A stretch of DNA of 64,000 nt from Batillaria attramentaria (GCA_018292915.2 JACVVK020000014.1:1758501-1822500); one strand, 5' to 3'; counted from the first letter of the stretch, positions 21,955 to 35,150 are shown. The notes: a model not told the origin generated them from the letters alone. Numbers and translations are program-made.

Positions 21955-22130
21955 GGGAGCCGGGGTGGTCGAATGGTAGAGCGTTGGACTTCTAATGCTC
22001 GGGTCGTGAGTTCGATCCCGGCTGGGGCCAAATATTTGTGCTGGCTTTTTCATCGTTGCCCCGTCTTTGATATCACCCTATGTGGTGGAAAAGGACGTTA
22101 AACCCCCAAACCCCCACCCACCCACCCACC
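21955..22130 (+). mobile_element. SINE family A, full-length copy
   Basis: Head GGAGCCGGGGTGGTCGAATG, B-box GAGTTCGATCCCGG, body AAATATTTGTGCTGGC, then GGACGTTAAAC and an ACCC tail. The short target-site duplication CTAAAATG lies at 21947-21954 and 22131-22138. Confidence 0.9.
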
Positions 22131-22352
22131 CTAAAATGACTCGATATCAGGCACGGGGGTTCACTGTGATATCCGTGGGAATTTTAATAGGACAAAATTA
22201 ATGTCCTGGCTGATCGCAAAATAATAGGCCAGTTGTACTGAATACTGAATATTGAAAATTGTCCACTGGTGCCGAAATGATAGGATATAATTATGTCCGC
22301 CTTGGTAAGAAAGCAACTGGGGCATGGCTCGGTGAGTGACCCATGTCCGACG

Positions 22353-22478
22353 AGTTCGATCCCGGCTGGGGCCAAATATTTGTGCTGGCTTTATCATCGT
22401 TGCCCCGTCTTTGATATCACCCTATGTGGTGGAAAAGGCCGTTAAACCCCCAAACACCCACCCACCCACCCACCCACC
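22353..22478 (+). mobile_element. SINE family A, 5'-truncated copy
   Basis: It starts inside the tRNA-like head at the B-box (AGTTCGATCCCGG) and runs through to an ACCC tail. The perfect 12-bp duplication CCATGTCCGACG at 22341-22352 and 22479-22490 shows that it inserted already truncated. Confidence 0.9.
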
Positions 22479-22620
22479 CCATGTCCGACGCGGAATGAAG
22501 CCTTGCAGGCCTACCTACACATTGCTTATCTGTGTGCCTTTTGAGGTTAAATATGCAAATCAGAATTGATTTAGGTAGCTGTTCAGAAATGCACCGTGCA
22601 CATCCTCGTTTCAAGTTCAC

Positions 22621-22869
22621 GGGAGCCGGGATAGCCGAATGGTATAGCGTAGGACTTTCAATGCTCGGCTCGTGAGTTCGACATACGTGGTTGAAAAGGA
22701 CGTTAAACTCCCAAACACCCACCCCACCCACCCTGCCCACCCTCGTGAGTTCGAATCCAGGCTGGGGCCAAATATTTGTGCTGGCCTTTTTATCGTTGTC
22801 CCGTCTTTGATATCACCCATACGTGGTGGAGAAGGACGTTAAACTCGCAAACACCCACCCACCCCACCC
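22621..22869 (+). mobile_element. SINE family A, dimer-like composite
   Basis: A full head (GGGAGCCGGGATAGCCGAAT) jumps from GAGTTCGA straight to CATACGTGG and a first ACCC tail. A second head-truncated copy then starts at CTCGTGAGTTCGAATCC and ends in a second tail. Flanks resemble each other (TCCTCGTTTCAAGTTCAC and TCCTCGTTTTTCAC), which suggests a single insertion event. Confidence 0.75.
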
Positions 22870-23119
22870 TCCTCGTTTTTCACGTGACTGTCTTGTCTCT
22901 CCGTGGTGTATGTGCGCACATCGGATACTGACACGTGACAGCATGTAGCGTCCTTATGGGAAATTAGCTGCAAAAGCTCTGATGGACGCGAGCGTCGGGA
23001 GGGACCTCATTAGTGACAGTAGTCAAAGGGCTCTGGTCAGTCATCTGTGACTGTCGGACGGTCAAGCCCGCATGTACGTAGAGCCGCTGGGGTGGTCACT
23101 GTCGAGTGACGCGTAGTGT

Positions 23120-23346
23120 TGCTGACATAGAGCGAAGCTCCCTAGCTCATCTTGAACAACTTTGCCTGCTCAAGTCGGATTCTGCTACCACCAAGACCTT
23201 CAAGCGGAACCTCAAAACGCATCTCTTCTCTCAGTTATTTTTCTTGCTTTTTCTTCCTTTTCCCCAAAGGCGCAGTGAGCATGCTACTGCATGGAAGTTT
23301 TTGCTGCACCCTCTAAATGGCCAGTCATCATCATCATCATCATCAT
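23120..23346 (+). mobile_element. 3'-end remnant of a non-LTR retrotransposon
   Basis: The translated piece LAHLEQLCLLKSDSATTKTF, followed by KRNLKTHLFS, looks like the C-terminal end of reverse transcriptase proteins of non-LTR elements. A short 3' UTR and an ATC-repeat tail (CATCATCATCAT) follow. The end matches 17810-17905. Family assignment is tentative. Confidence 0.6.
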
Positions 23347-23387
23347 AGTGCGCAAAGTAGCAGATGAATCGCCTAGACTGCTATGCG

Positions 23388-23557
23388 GGGTGCCGGGGTG
23401 GCCGAATGGTAGAGCGTTGGACTTCTAATGCTCGGGTCGTGAGTTCGTATCCCGGCTGGGGCCAAATATTTGTGCTGGCCTTTTCATCGTTGCCCCGTCT
23501 TTGATATCACCCGTATGTGGTGGAAAGGGGCGTTAAACCTCCAAACACCCACCCACC
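23388..23557 (+). mobile_element. SINE family A, full-length copy
   Basis: Typical head, body and ACCC tail. A perfect 15-bp duplication, CTAGACTGCTATGCG, lies at 23373-23387 and 23558-23572. Confidence 0.93.
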
Positions 23558-23572
23558 CTAGACTGCTATGCG

Positions 23573-24918
23573 ACGTAACTTTTCGCCCAAACTCGGTGAT
23601 ATACAACGTACCCAGTCGCGAGCGCCTTCCAGAGTCTTGCATGGCCCGTGACCGAATTGACCATCGCGTTGTTACCGGTGTTAAGTTCAGTGCTTCAGTG
23701 GAGTAATTTTGGCGACACGGTAGCCTTTCGGCAAAGTCGCGTACCATTTCAGTTTTATTGGGTAGATTAAAACGATGAAATAAATTAACACAAGATTTGA
23801 CATCGGACAAGAACGTGGTATGACAACAACGTGACAATGCTGCTTCATTGAGGCCCTCTATTTTGGGGTGTGTTGTACTCCACAGTAGAGAGTTGTCTCC
23901 CATCGACTGAAGTGTCTTTTTCATCACTTTTGCGAATGTACCAGGTAACTGCCGATCGGATTTCAATGTTAACTGGTTTTTATAAAAAAACTGAGTAGTA
24001 ATACTAAGAAAAATCTCCGGTGAAAACAGACGGAATACGTTTTGATTGGTCAGATCCACTGAGTGCAATGTTAGTATAGTGGTGTCTCCACGTAGGCCTC
24101 TCAGACATCCCCTTCCCCTCCCCCCCCCCCTCTCTCTCTCTCTCCCGTCCAGTATTTGGATCCTGCATATCATTTTCCCTGACGTAACTTCTCACTGACT
24201 GACTTTTTGGGGGTTTTGTTTTCTTTCGCTAATCATTTTCTTTTTCCGCACTTCGCCGGCCAATCCCAAAGCAATACCATTAAACATTTTTTTCTGCATT
24301 GCGGATGATCATGTCATATCGCACATGACTATAATATTTTGTGAGGAGCGGCGCTTTCTACGTGGATGATCACCGCAGTGAGTGGTGGTCACGTGGGAAC
24401 GAGTATCGCACGCACCTAACAACATTACCATGAATTATTAATTTCAGGTCCAATCCTCCGAGATCTTTCGCGTCATCGCAGTCTCGGTTCGGCGCCGCAG
24501 GACTTCCAGAGAGCAGCGCCCGCTGACATGTCTACCAGGAATATTAATAAGATGCAGTTACGAGTGTCGCAGTTGGTTACGTGTTCCACACACGAAGCGT
24601 TTCCCTACTTCATGCCAACCATCAAAAGGCATATTTAACGAGACCTGCGTGTTTGGATAACTATATGGGGAATGCATGTTGAGGATGACCAGGTACAAGT
24701 GAGCAAACGCCACAGAAATCGAGCCTGCACGCGCAATATGCCGTCCTTCACATGACACGAGCAGATATTTAATTTCTCCATGTAGGGTGAATAAAACAAT
24801 CTTTAATCTTCCTCTTACTAAATGGCTCGATTGGGACTGGGTAAAGCCACCCAGACCCTACATTCCATAGGATGAAACCGGAGTCCTCAAAGCTTTTTAT
24901 TATTATTATTACTACTAC
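23573..24918. other. Non-coding stretch
   Basis: A 229-codon minus-strand frame (24173-23484) runs through a CT microsatellite (24128-24144) and into the SINE at 23388-23557; it has no recognised domain and is not accepted as a gene. The rest is featureless. Confidence 0.4.
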
Positions 24919-25230
24919 TTTATTATCCCTTTCGGGAAATTCGGGCTGCTTCCCCCGGGGAAAGCGCGTCGCCGAGGTGCAGCGCCACCCAATACCTATT
25001 TATTTCTTTATTTTTTTTTTTTTTTTACAATTTTGATGGGGGAGGAAAGCCGGATTACCCGGAGAGAAACCCCCGATGAGCAGCCCGGTAGCCTGGAGAA
25101 ACCGGTATCACATATCACACGCTCGACCTGGGATCGAACCCGCGCTTCATCGCCATGACATTGGTGACGGTCGTTCAGTAACGCAGCGGCTAAATCCGAC
25201 GCGCTACGTATTAGACCACCGCTCACCCCC
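24919..25230 (-). mobile_element. SINE family B, near full-length copy
   Basis: On the minus strand: head GGGGTGAGCGGTGGTCTAAT, B-box-like GGGTTCGATCCCAGG, body with GGTTTCTCTCCGGGTAATCC, and an end GGGATAATAAAG. A T-run lies at 25012-25026. It is related by its head design to family A but differs in sequence. Confidence 0.85.
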
Positions 25231-25597
25231 TTACTGACAGAATAGCCCACATACTAATGTAAGTCCGCCAGAGCCTGCCAGTAGCCCATTACGATATCAG
25301 AAGTGTCAGCAGGAGTCATCGACCCCATAGTTATATCGATGTCATTTGATGCCTCTGTCGTGGCGAGTCAAAGCGGAGACCGCAGTGCGGTGATGCAAAA
25401 GTCTGTCAGACGGACTACATTCACAAATGGTGTCGAGTTGTTGGAAGGGAATCGCGAATTAAAGACCTATATTCCGACATATCTAGGCTGAAAAGAAAAC
25501 CCGTTCTTGGCTGTCTTGGTTGACACGTGACTCATTCGCAGCAAACTTCACGCAGTTTCGTGCAAAGTTGGACATATTTCCCAATCCAAGGACGGAT

Positions 25598-25631
<34 letters not shown>

Positions 25632-26597
25632 TAATAAAGGGTATTTGTGGCGCCCCATCACAGCAACCTGGATTTCAAATAGCCACAACTGTTACTGTGG
25701 TTTCCACAACAGATTCTGATTGGCTGTACTACGTCACTCGGCGCGCAAACATGGCGGACAGTGCAATCTTCATTCGGTTTGTCACAGAGCACAACTGTGT
25801 TCGGTTTTGTAGTTAGTAGACAGACCGAGCGCAACGACTGTGATGTGCACATGTGTGTTTAGCGCGCTGTGCCCAGTCAAGAGCAGGCTTAACGTTTGAG
25901 GCCGCATTGTTATAACAACGAACGCATGCAGTGACCAAATGAAGCATCTCGTCATGCGCAAACAGAGTTAGAGAGCATCGAAAGTTGTATTTTCCACAGT
26001 GTCAGCTCGCATCTTGTCACTTCACCGTGTGCTGTTTTGATAAAAAACCTGTTAAATAATTGCTTCAGTTCTGCATCAGCCACATGTCATATTTCAATCC
26101 TTGGGCTGACCCGTTATTGGAATCGCCGGACCGTGGCACCAGCTGAAGCGTGTCGGTATCAAAACACGGAACAATGCTCGGTTCCTGCTACCCTCTAGTC
26201 AGCTGTTTCAAAACTTGACACGGCTGCAGTACGGATGATGAGAAACTGTGCACCGGATGGCGCCATCTCTACAATGAACAATTAACGGCATTGTTAAAGA
26301 GCATCTGTCGCCTGACAAATGTTAGTGCAGAGGGACGCCGAAAGTTAGGCGTATTGATTTGTTAGTGCAGAGGGACGCCGAAAGTTAGGCTCAGTGATAG
26401 GCCATAAATGCCCAAGGCTTTCTTATGTTTCATTTATCCTTATAATCCCTTGTGCCTAGTTAATAAGGGGTTTTACTAGCTTTCAACGTTGAGGTTGATC
26501 CGAGTAGTGGAATCATCTGTCCAACATTCGGACTGTGTGGATGGCAATGCATGCTAAAGTGATCTCACAGCTTTCGGCCTTTTCCATGATCACGATA
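25231..26597. other. Non-coding stretch with a short tandem duplication
   Basis: A block containing TTGTTAGTGCAGAGGGACGC and CGAAAGTTAGGC (the first copy has ATG in place of TTG at its start) occurs twice at about 26319-26390. An AAT-repeat lies at 25599-25638. No gene is supported. Confidence 0.5.
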
Positions 26598-26641
26598 GGG
26601 TGGGTGGGTGTTTAGGAGTTTAACGTCCTTTTCCACCACGT
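26598..26641 (-). mobile_element. SINE family A, extreme 5'-truncated copy (44 bp)
   Basis: Only the last part (CACGTGGTGGAAAAGGACGT and the ACCC tail on the minus strand) is present. The perfect 13-bp duplication ATGATCACGATAG at 26585-26597 and 26642-26654 shows that this is a whole insertion rather than a decayed one. Confidence 0.88.
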
Positions 26642-27249
26642 ATGATCACGATAGAGGAGTGTTTCTGGGTTTGCTTTTGAACTGTTTATAACCACAGCCA
26701 GCCCTTGGTTTGGTCTCTGGATATAAATTTTTGTGACTGAATTGTGACTGAATCAAGGATCTTATTTTCGGACAGTTTGAAGGATCGCATCTTTTGGGTA
26801 GATCTCAGATTTTGAATTGGTCTGTCTGTGCGCGTCAAGTGTTTGCTAATTAATAACTGCTTACACCTTTAATGGAATTGAATGGAATTGTTTCTGCAAC
26901 CCAGCATTTTTGCCTGAAATGTTAAACATGCTTATAAATATTAGTTTCTTATAAAACATCTGGTGAACAGCTCGTAATGGGCTTGACAATACATGTACTC
27001 TGTAGGATTTTGTATTTGGGGCAAAGAAAATCACAATATTTACTCACCTCACGTGTTGTTGTTGTTTTTGTTAGTTTTTCTTTTAAAACTGTAAAAACAT
27101 CTCGTTAAGGTTTATCTGCATTGCTCCCTTATCACATCCTTTGTTTTTCCCCCTATTGTTCTTTGCATATTGATAATTTTTTAGTATTGCTTGATATATG
27201 TTTGCATTAGCATGGTCGTGTGTGTGTGTGTGTGTGTGTGCTCTACTTA

Positions 27250-27358
27250 GTTGGAGCTTACTTTGTATATATAAGTAGCCTGGCAAGGGCAAGATATAAG
27301 ACAGGTCTGCGTACCTAATCTTTTATCCTTGTGAAATAAAGTTTCGTTCGTTCGTTCT
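27250..27358 (+). mobile_element. LINE 3'-tail remnant
   Basis: TTGTGAAATAAAGTTTCG followed by a GTTC repeat is a form common at the ends of CR1/L2-like non-LTR elements. No coding part is seen upstream. A (GT)n tract lies at 27218-27240. Confidence 0.5.
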
Positions 27359-29143
<1,785 letters not shown>

Positions 29144-29609
29144 TCCCGATGGGCTGGGATAGCACGTGTACGGTTCAACTCGTATAAAAAAAAAAGTGTC
29201 GTTAATGACAAAGCTGGCGAACTGATTTGTCGGGGTTTTTTTCTGCCCAGACGAGTAAATAGCCTGTAAACTGCATACCAAAAGACTCGCGGGTGGAGGT
29301 GAAAAGTTAGGTACTGAAAATTGTCTGAAATTACAAGCCCGCAGTTGTAAACCGGCCCTACATTCGTCTTAATCTTCTTTTGCCTCTCGTAGATCACCCA
29401 CGCATCTACCATAGAAGTTTCTTCTTCTTCTGTGACCCAGTTTTTCTGCCCCTTGGGTTAAAGGTCTACAATAGCGGCAAAATAACCGCAAATATTTTTT
29501 TTTTAACTCTGCGATTGTGCACGGTGCATAGTAAATTCCATCGCAGTAAGAGGATTTTCAGCGTCTGTAACAGGCCAAGAGAAGACGGAGCCTAAATTCA
29601 CCTCAGTCT

Positions 29610-29900
29610 GCGTTTGGACACTGAGCGAGAAAGATCACGTTGTGACGATGCGTTTCGTTCAGTGACCAAGGGCACTGCTTCGTTTAGATGGAGTTTAACG
29701 TCCTCAAGCGTCCACAAGTGTGACTGGAGACAGGTTGTAGGGGGAAGTGACAGCTACTCTTAAACACTCCAGCTGAACACTGTTCAATCCTGACGGACTA
29801 AAATTGTCGGCCACATTCCATTGCAAACCCTTGCTCGGGTTTTATTGGGGTCGCCACTGAAAAACTCTGCAATTGCAAAGTTGACTGCGCAGTTGCAAAG
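29610..29900 (+). repeat. Dispersed repeat G, copy 3
   Basis: ACACTGAGCGAGAAAGATCA at its start, then GGTTTTATTGGGGTCGCCAC, TGAAAAACTCTGCAATTG and AAAGTTGACTGCG match the copies around 19196-20930. Confidence 0.55.
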
Positions 29901-30106
29901 TCGCAAAAATGTTTTTATAAAAATTTCTTTGACATTTAGACCTATTTCTTAACGAATGTTTAGGTGAGCAGTTACAGTTCGAACCTTCAACGTATGTATT
30001 AATGTTTGGTATGTATATATGTTTGTGTGTCTGTTATGTACGTATGCACATGTATGTTTGTACGTAGGTATGTATGCATGTATGTATGTATTTAAAAAAA
30101 TTATGA

Positions 30107-30280
30107 GGGGAGCCGGGGTGGTCGAATGGTAGAGCGTTGGACTTCTAATGCTCGGGTCGTGAGTTCGATCCCGGCTGGGGCCAAATATTTGTGCTGGCTT
30201 TTTCATCGTTGCCCCGTCTTTGATATCACCCTATGTGGTGGAAAGGGACGTTAAACCCCCAAACACCCACCCACCCACCC
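30107..30280 (+). mobile_element. SINE family A, full-length copy
   Basis: Typical head, body and tail. The flanks TTTAAAAAAATTATGA and TTAGAAAAATTTATGA are an imperfect duplication. Confidence 0.9.
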
Positions 30281-31544
30281 TTAGAAAAATTTATGATATT
30301 GCAGACCTTTAATAATCTCACTGCTCCCCCATCTCCCCCCCCCCTTCCCCGAATCCTCATTTCCCGCCACCCGTCCCATCAGCAAATGATTGACACGACA
30401 GCGATTTGCGGTTGCGTGGCGGCGAGGTGGAACATGAGGTAGAGGCCGGAATATAAAGTGGAAGATTAAAACGAGCAAGCGTCTAATTTTGAGTGCGGTA
30501 ATGAGCCGTTTGGTGGCGCTCCTCGCTGCCATGCGCAGTGCATCGATCACGACAACGTTTCGTATGCCGGCAGGCCTCGTGCTGATGGGCGACGGCCGGG
30601 CGGCAACAGCGGCTGTTGGAATAGCCACGCAATAATGGGGCACCTGCTCTAAGGGGCAGCGTTTTATTTTTTTCTGCGCAGTAATTTAGGAAGTTAGTAT
30701 GATCATATGACTTTTTTTTTTATTGTTTTTTTTTTTTTTTTTTTTTTAGAAAAAACGTTTTATGTTATGTCTGTCTACGTAAGCGTTGAATAGAAGTGTT
30801 TGTACTCAGTTGTGGGCTTCGCGAGAACTAGTCATGATGTCCCTCTCCTGTAATCGAGGGTCGTGAATCCACCGATAGGAAAAAAAAATCAACACATTAA
30901 TATCTCTGTGGTGACTGAACCAATATTTATATAATGGTAGGACACAACTGACGCTGAAAAACGCTCCATGAAAATATACACTTTACCCCTACAAGCTACA
31001 ATGTGTGCGTGTCTCGGTGGAAAATGTCCACCGCTAACTGCGAGGTGAGGTTTGCCATGCGTCATAGGGGATCCCATTCTTCAATGGGAGCTTCAATCAA
31101 GCTCAGCTAGTAAACATCTTCGTACAGCTTAGGTACGCTGCTATTTTTCTTACATTAGCCTAACGTTTTCCTGTGCTTAGCCACCACGCAAAAGATGTAA
31201 CCACCAAAACGAGCAGTTCTGCACTCACTCCTCCCCCCCCCACCTTCCCCTTTCCATTCTCGGCCATTTGTACATAATGCACTTTCATTTGTACTTAATA
31301 TACATTTGCACAGTTTAATACACTTTTTTAAGTTTTGAGAAAAGTGAAAAAAAAATTCTAACGAACAAAATGAAACACTATAAAGTACAGCAATCACCAT
31401 TCCGCTTACATCCTTCCGACTTTATATTTACACCAAACTCACATAATTATAATGAGCAGATTCACGGCAGTTGGAAGTGGAAAAACAAAAACACTTAGCT
31501 CATTTTACCAACATAGGCGCATGGCCGCTAGATTTTTTTAAAAA
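30281..31544. other. Non-coding stretch
   Basis: A CpG-rich block at about 30400-30620 carries a 120-codon minus-strand frame without recognised domains. T-runs lie at 30711-30748. No gene is supported. Confidence 0.4.
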
Positions 31545-31890
31545 TTATTGTCCCTTTCGGGAAATTCGGGCTGCTTCCCCCCGGGGAAAGCGCGTCGCCG
31601 CGGTGCAGCGCCACTCAATACCTGTCCTTTTTTTTCCTTTTTTTTTTTTTTTTTTTTTCTTTTTTACATTTTTGTTTTGGTGGCAATTTTGCTTGGGGAG
31701 GAAAGCCGGTTAACCCGGAGAGAAGCCCCCGATGAGCAGCCCGGCATCCAGGAAAAACCGGTCTCACATATCACAAGCTCGACCTGGGCTCGAACCCAAG
31801 CTTCATCGCCGTGACATTGGTGATGGCCGTTCAGTAGCGCAGCGGCTAAATCCGACGTGCTACCTACTGTATTAGACCATCGCTCACCCC
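31545..31890 (-). mobile_element. SINE family B, near full-length copy
   Basis: Same layout as 24919-25230, with an expanded T-rich segment at 31627-31672. Minus-strand head CAGGGGTGAGCGATGGTCTA. Confidence 0.85.
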
Positions 31891-32552
31891 TGATGGATGG
31901 TTGACCCATACAGTCTTGCCCTCCACTTTTCATTCGTCTGAAACTCACTCCACGTGCAGACAGCACAATCATGTCATGTAATTTGCATTGTAAATTCCGG
32001 CCGATGAGTACGTGCTGTCCGCGGCAGCTGTGTCATTGTGACATACAATGTATCAACTATTCACGTTGGCCGAGGGAACCGCAGGATCTCCCGGACAAAC
32101 CTGGGACTAGACCTGTGCATATTATATCATTATCCGAAGGTACTGCATGTGAGTCAGTCCTCGTTTGACTGTGTCTGTAGTTATATCTTCACTGTGTGTT
32201 GGTTTGAGTGTAGTTGTTGTTGTTGTTGTTAATTTGTTTATTTTCTTTTTAGGTTGCCCATTTGTTTATTAGCTTTTCAGTAACTATCAGAAATTGGGAA
32301 AACAGTTTTCAAATTTAAAAAAAAACAACATTACTGTCACGTGACACCCAATTGCATACAAAGGAAACAAAGATAAACGAGCAGAAAAAGACACTGAATT
32401 TAGTCATTACCGACCTCACTAACACAAAAGTTTTGGTCGAAACACCTTTTTTAAAAATTATTATTCCCTAGTTCCACAAGGACAGACTGAAGACTACGTC
32501 TGTGAATCGTTGGAGATTTTCAGTCCGTGGGAACTTCTTTACGCTGCAACAA
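31891..32552. other. Non-coding stretch with left target-site copy of the LINE
   Basis: No gene seen. A GTT repeat lies at 32212-32228. ACGCTGCAACAA at 32541-32552 is the left copy of the LINE target-site duplication. Confidence 0.5.
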
Positions 32553-32557
32553 CTTAC

Positions 32558-35104
32558 TTACTTAGGCCCTTGGCTCCACGTGGAGCATAGGCCATCGACA
32601 ACCCTTCGCCATCGCACTCTGTTCTGGGCTAGTCTTGCCACTCCAGTCCAGTTGGTCCCCTGCTTACATAGCTCTGCCTCAGTGTCCCGCCTCCAGCTGT
32701 TGCGAGCCCGGCCTCTCTTCCTTTTCCCCTGCGGGTTCCATGTCAGGGCTTGGCGTGTGGTGCTGGATGCTGGCTTCCTGAGGGTGTGTCCAATCCAGCC
32801 CCACTTCCTCCGCAGGATCTGCTTGGCCACTGGTTCCTGTCCCGCTCGCTCCCACAGCTCTTCATTCCGGATCTTCTCTGGCCATCGGATGTTGAAGATG
32901 CGCCTCAGACAGGTGTTGAGAAATGTCTGGATCTTCTGCTGCATTGTCTTCGTTGTCCTCCATGTTTCGCATCCGTAGAGCAGAACTGACTTCACGTTGG
33001 AGTTGAAGATGCGAAGTTTGGTTCTTATGCTGACAACTTTGGATGCCCAGACGTTCTTCAGCATGACCATTGCTGCCCTTGCCTTGCCGATTCTGGCTGT
33101 GACGTCTCGGTCTGTGCCTCCCTGTCCATCAACCACACTCCCCAGGTAGACAAAAGACTCCACCTCCCTGATGGGCTCTCCACCGACTGTGACTGGTGTG
33201 TTGGCAGTGGTGTTGATCTTCATCAGCTCGGTTTTCTTCCTGTTGATCTTGAGCCCTGTTCCGGCTGATGTGGCTTCCAGGCACGTAGTCTTGTCCTGCA
33301 TCTGGCTGTGGCTGTGAGACAGGAGCGCCAGGTCGTCCGCGAAGTCGAGGTCATCCAGCTGCGTCCAGAGTGTCCACTGTATCCCGTTTTTCCTGCCTGC
33401 TGTAGTGGTCTTCATGATCCAGTCGATGACCAGGAGGAAGAGAAACGGGGACAACAGGCATCCCTGGCGGACTCCGGTCTTCACCTCGAAGCTTTCTGAC
33501 AACTGGCCGGCATGGGCAATCCTGCAGCTCATGTCTTGGTAGGTGCACTGGATCAGGGAGATGATCTTCCCGGGAACTCCATAGTGCCTTAGCAGCTTCC
33601 ACATCGCCTCTCTGTCTACACTGTCGAAGGCCTTCTCATAGTCTATGAAGTTGATGTAGAGAGGGGAGTTCCACTCCAGTGACTGCTCCACAATGATGCG
33701 TAGGCTGGCAATCTGGTCAGCGCAGGACCTGTTCCTGCGAAAGCCTGCCTGCTGGTCTCGGAGCATGGGGTCGACTGCCTCTCTCATCCTCTCCAGTAGA
33801 ATTCTGTTGAGAACCTTGCCTGGCACTGACAGGAGCATGATCCCTCGGTAGTTGCTGCAGTCCCTGAGGTCCCCTTTCTTTGGCAGCTTGATGACGATCC
33901 CTTCTTTCCACTGGGCTGGCACCTCTTCCTTCTCCCAGATCTTGCTGAACAGGCTGTGCAGCATGTTGACGGCTGTCTCTGTGTCTGCTTTGATGGCTTC
34001 TGCTGGTATCTCGTCCGGCCCTGCAGCTTTCCCATTTCTCAGTGTCATGATGGCTTTCCTGATCTCCGCCTTAGAGGGCTTGTCGCAGTTGATGGGTAGT
34101 TCTGTCTCAGCTGGTGGGATGTCTGGTGGTGTTTCAGGGATGGGGCGATTTAACAGCTCCCTGAAGTGTTCTGCCCATCGCTTCAGCTGTTCCTCAGTTG
34201 TTGTCAGTGGGTGCCCATTCTTGTCCTTCACTGGTTTGTCTGTCTGCTGAAATTTGCCCGTGAGCTTCTTGGTCACCTGGTACAGGTCTTTTAGATTCCC
34301 TTGTCGGGCTGCTTCCTCTGCTTGACTGGCCAGGTTGTCAATGTAGTCCCTCTTGTCCTTCCTGGTGCTCCTCTTCACTTCTCTGTCAGCTGCTGTGTAT
34401 TCCTCTTGTGCCTTTGCCTTAGCTCTTCTTGTTCGGCTCGTGTTCAGTGCAGTTTTCTTCTCTTTCCTAACTTCCAGCTTCTGGATGGTATCAGCAGAGA
34501 TCCATTCCTTATGTTGGGTCTTTCTCTTGCCAAGGACCTCTTCGCATGTGTCGTGCCAGAGTTTCTTGCTGTGTTCCCACTGTGTCTCGATGTCCATTTC
34601 ACTGTCTTCTATCAGGTCTTGCAGTGGCTGGAACCTGTTGGAAAGGCTGATCCGAAATGCTGCTTGTGTGTCTGTGTTTCTGAGAAGTCCAACGTTGTAC
34701 CTGGTCCGTGTGCTGTTGGCGTTGGTGTGCCTCTTAAGCCGAAGTCTCAATGTTGTTGCAAGAAGGTGGTGGTCTGATGATACATCGGCACCCCTCATCA
34801 CGCGCACATCCCGCCACGATCTCCTGAACTTTCGGCTGATGCAGATGTGATCAATCTGGTTCTCCGTGACATGGTCCGGCGATCTCCATGTGGCTTTGTG
34901 GATGCGCTTGTGTGGGAAGATGCTGCCTCCTATCACTAGCTGGTTCAGGGCACAAAAGTCTGCAAAGCGCTCGCCATTTTCGTTCATCTGTCCCAGTCCG
35001 TGTGTTCCCATGGTGTCCTCATAGCCTGTGTTGTCTGATCCAATCTTGGCGTTGAAGTCTCCCATCAGTATGGTCATGTCCTTGGCTCCTCCTCTGTCTA
35101 TCAC
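32558..35104 (-). CDS. LINE polyprotein: end of endonuclease, reverse transcriptase, C-terminal domain
   Basis: An 848-codon open frame. The N-terminal part has endonuclease motifs (MGDFNAKIG, then NQIDHI and SDHHLLA at about residues 82-112). The reverse transcriptase core at about 370-640 has GPDEIPAE, IDYEKAFDSVDR, GVRQGCLLSPF and the catalytic DFADDLALL. The C-terminal part has RRKWGWIGHTLRKP and GKRKRGRARNSWRRD, typical of these elements. All expected catalytic residues that I can name are present. The listed start is simply the first ATG after the frame break; the true protein begins in the 35567-35151 frame. Function: nicking and copying element RNA at the insertion site. Confidence 0.92.
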   Translation of the reverse strand: MIDRGGAKDMTILMGDFNAKIGSDNTGYEDTMGTHGLGQMNENGERFADFCALNQLVIGGSIFPHKRIHKATWRSPDHVTENQIDHICISRKFRRSWRDVRVMRGADVSSDHHLLATTLRLRLKRHTNANSTRTRYNVGLLRNTDTQAAFRISLSNRFQPLQDLIEDSEMDIETQWEHSKKLWHDTCEEVLGKRKTQHKEWISADTIQKLEVRKEKKTALNTSRTRRAKAKAQEEYTAADREVKRSTRKDKRDYIDNLASQAEEAARQGNLKDLYQVTKKLTGKFQQTDKPVKDKNGHPLTTTEEQLKRWAEHFRELLNRPIPETPPDIPPAETELPINCDKPSKAEIRKAIMTLRNGKAAGPDEIPAEAIKADTETAVNMLHSLFSKIWEKEEVPAQWKEGIVIKLPKKGDLRDCSNYRGIMLLSVPGKVLNRILLERMREAVDPMLRDQQAGFRRNRSCADQIASLRIIVEQSLEWNSPLYINFIDYEKAFDSVDREAMWKLLRHYGVPGKIISLIQCTYQDMSCRIAHAGQLSESFEVKTGVRQGCLLSPFLFLLVIDWIMKTTTAGRKNGIQWTLWTQLDDLDFADDLALLSHSHSQMQDKTTCLEATSAGTGLKINRKKTELMKINTTANTPVTVGGEPIREVESFVYLGSVVDGQGGTDRDVTARIGKARAAMVMLKNVWASKVVSIRTKLRIFNSNVKSVLLYGCETWRTTKTMQQKIQTFLNTCLRRIFNIRWPEKIRNEELWERAGQEPVAKQILRRKWGWIGHTLRKPASSTTRQALTWNPQGKRKRGRARNSWRRDTEAELCKQGTNWTGVARLAQNRVRWRRVVDGLCSTWSQGPK

Positions 35105-35150
35105 TGTCTGCAGTTGTTGGTAGAAGTCATCTTTTTTCTCCTCTTCCGCA

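Noticed and set aside
21960..22025. Possible true tRNA genes at SINE heads
   Set aside because: The A- and B-box-like heads lack a complete cloverleaf and acceptor stem and are followed by the SINE body and tail each time.
23484..24173. 229-codon minus-strand ORF
   Set aside because: Its C-terminal part is SINE A sequence, it also crosses a CT repeat, and the rest has no recognised domain; a frame this long can occur by chance in 64 kb.
30281..30643. 120-codon minus ORF in a CpG-rich block
   Set aside because: Arg/Ala-rich composition follows base composition; no domain seen.
32502..32978. 158-codon plus-strand ORF
   Set aside because: Antisense to the C-terminal part of the LINE protein.
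34301..34850. Two plus-strand ORFs of about 160 codons
   Set aside because: They are antisense shadows of the LINE reverse transcriptase coding region.
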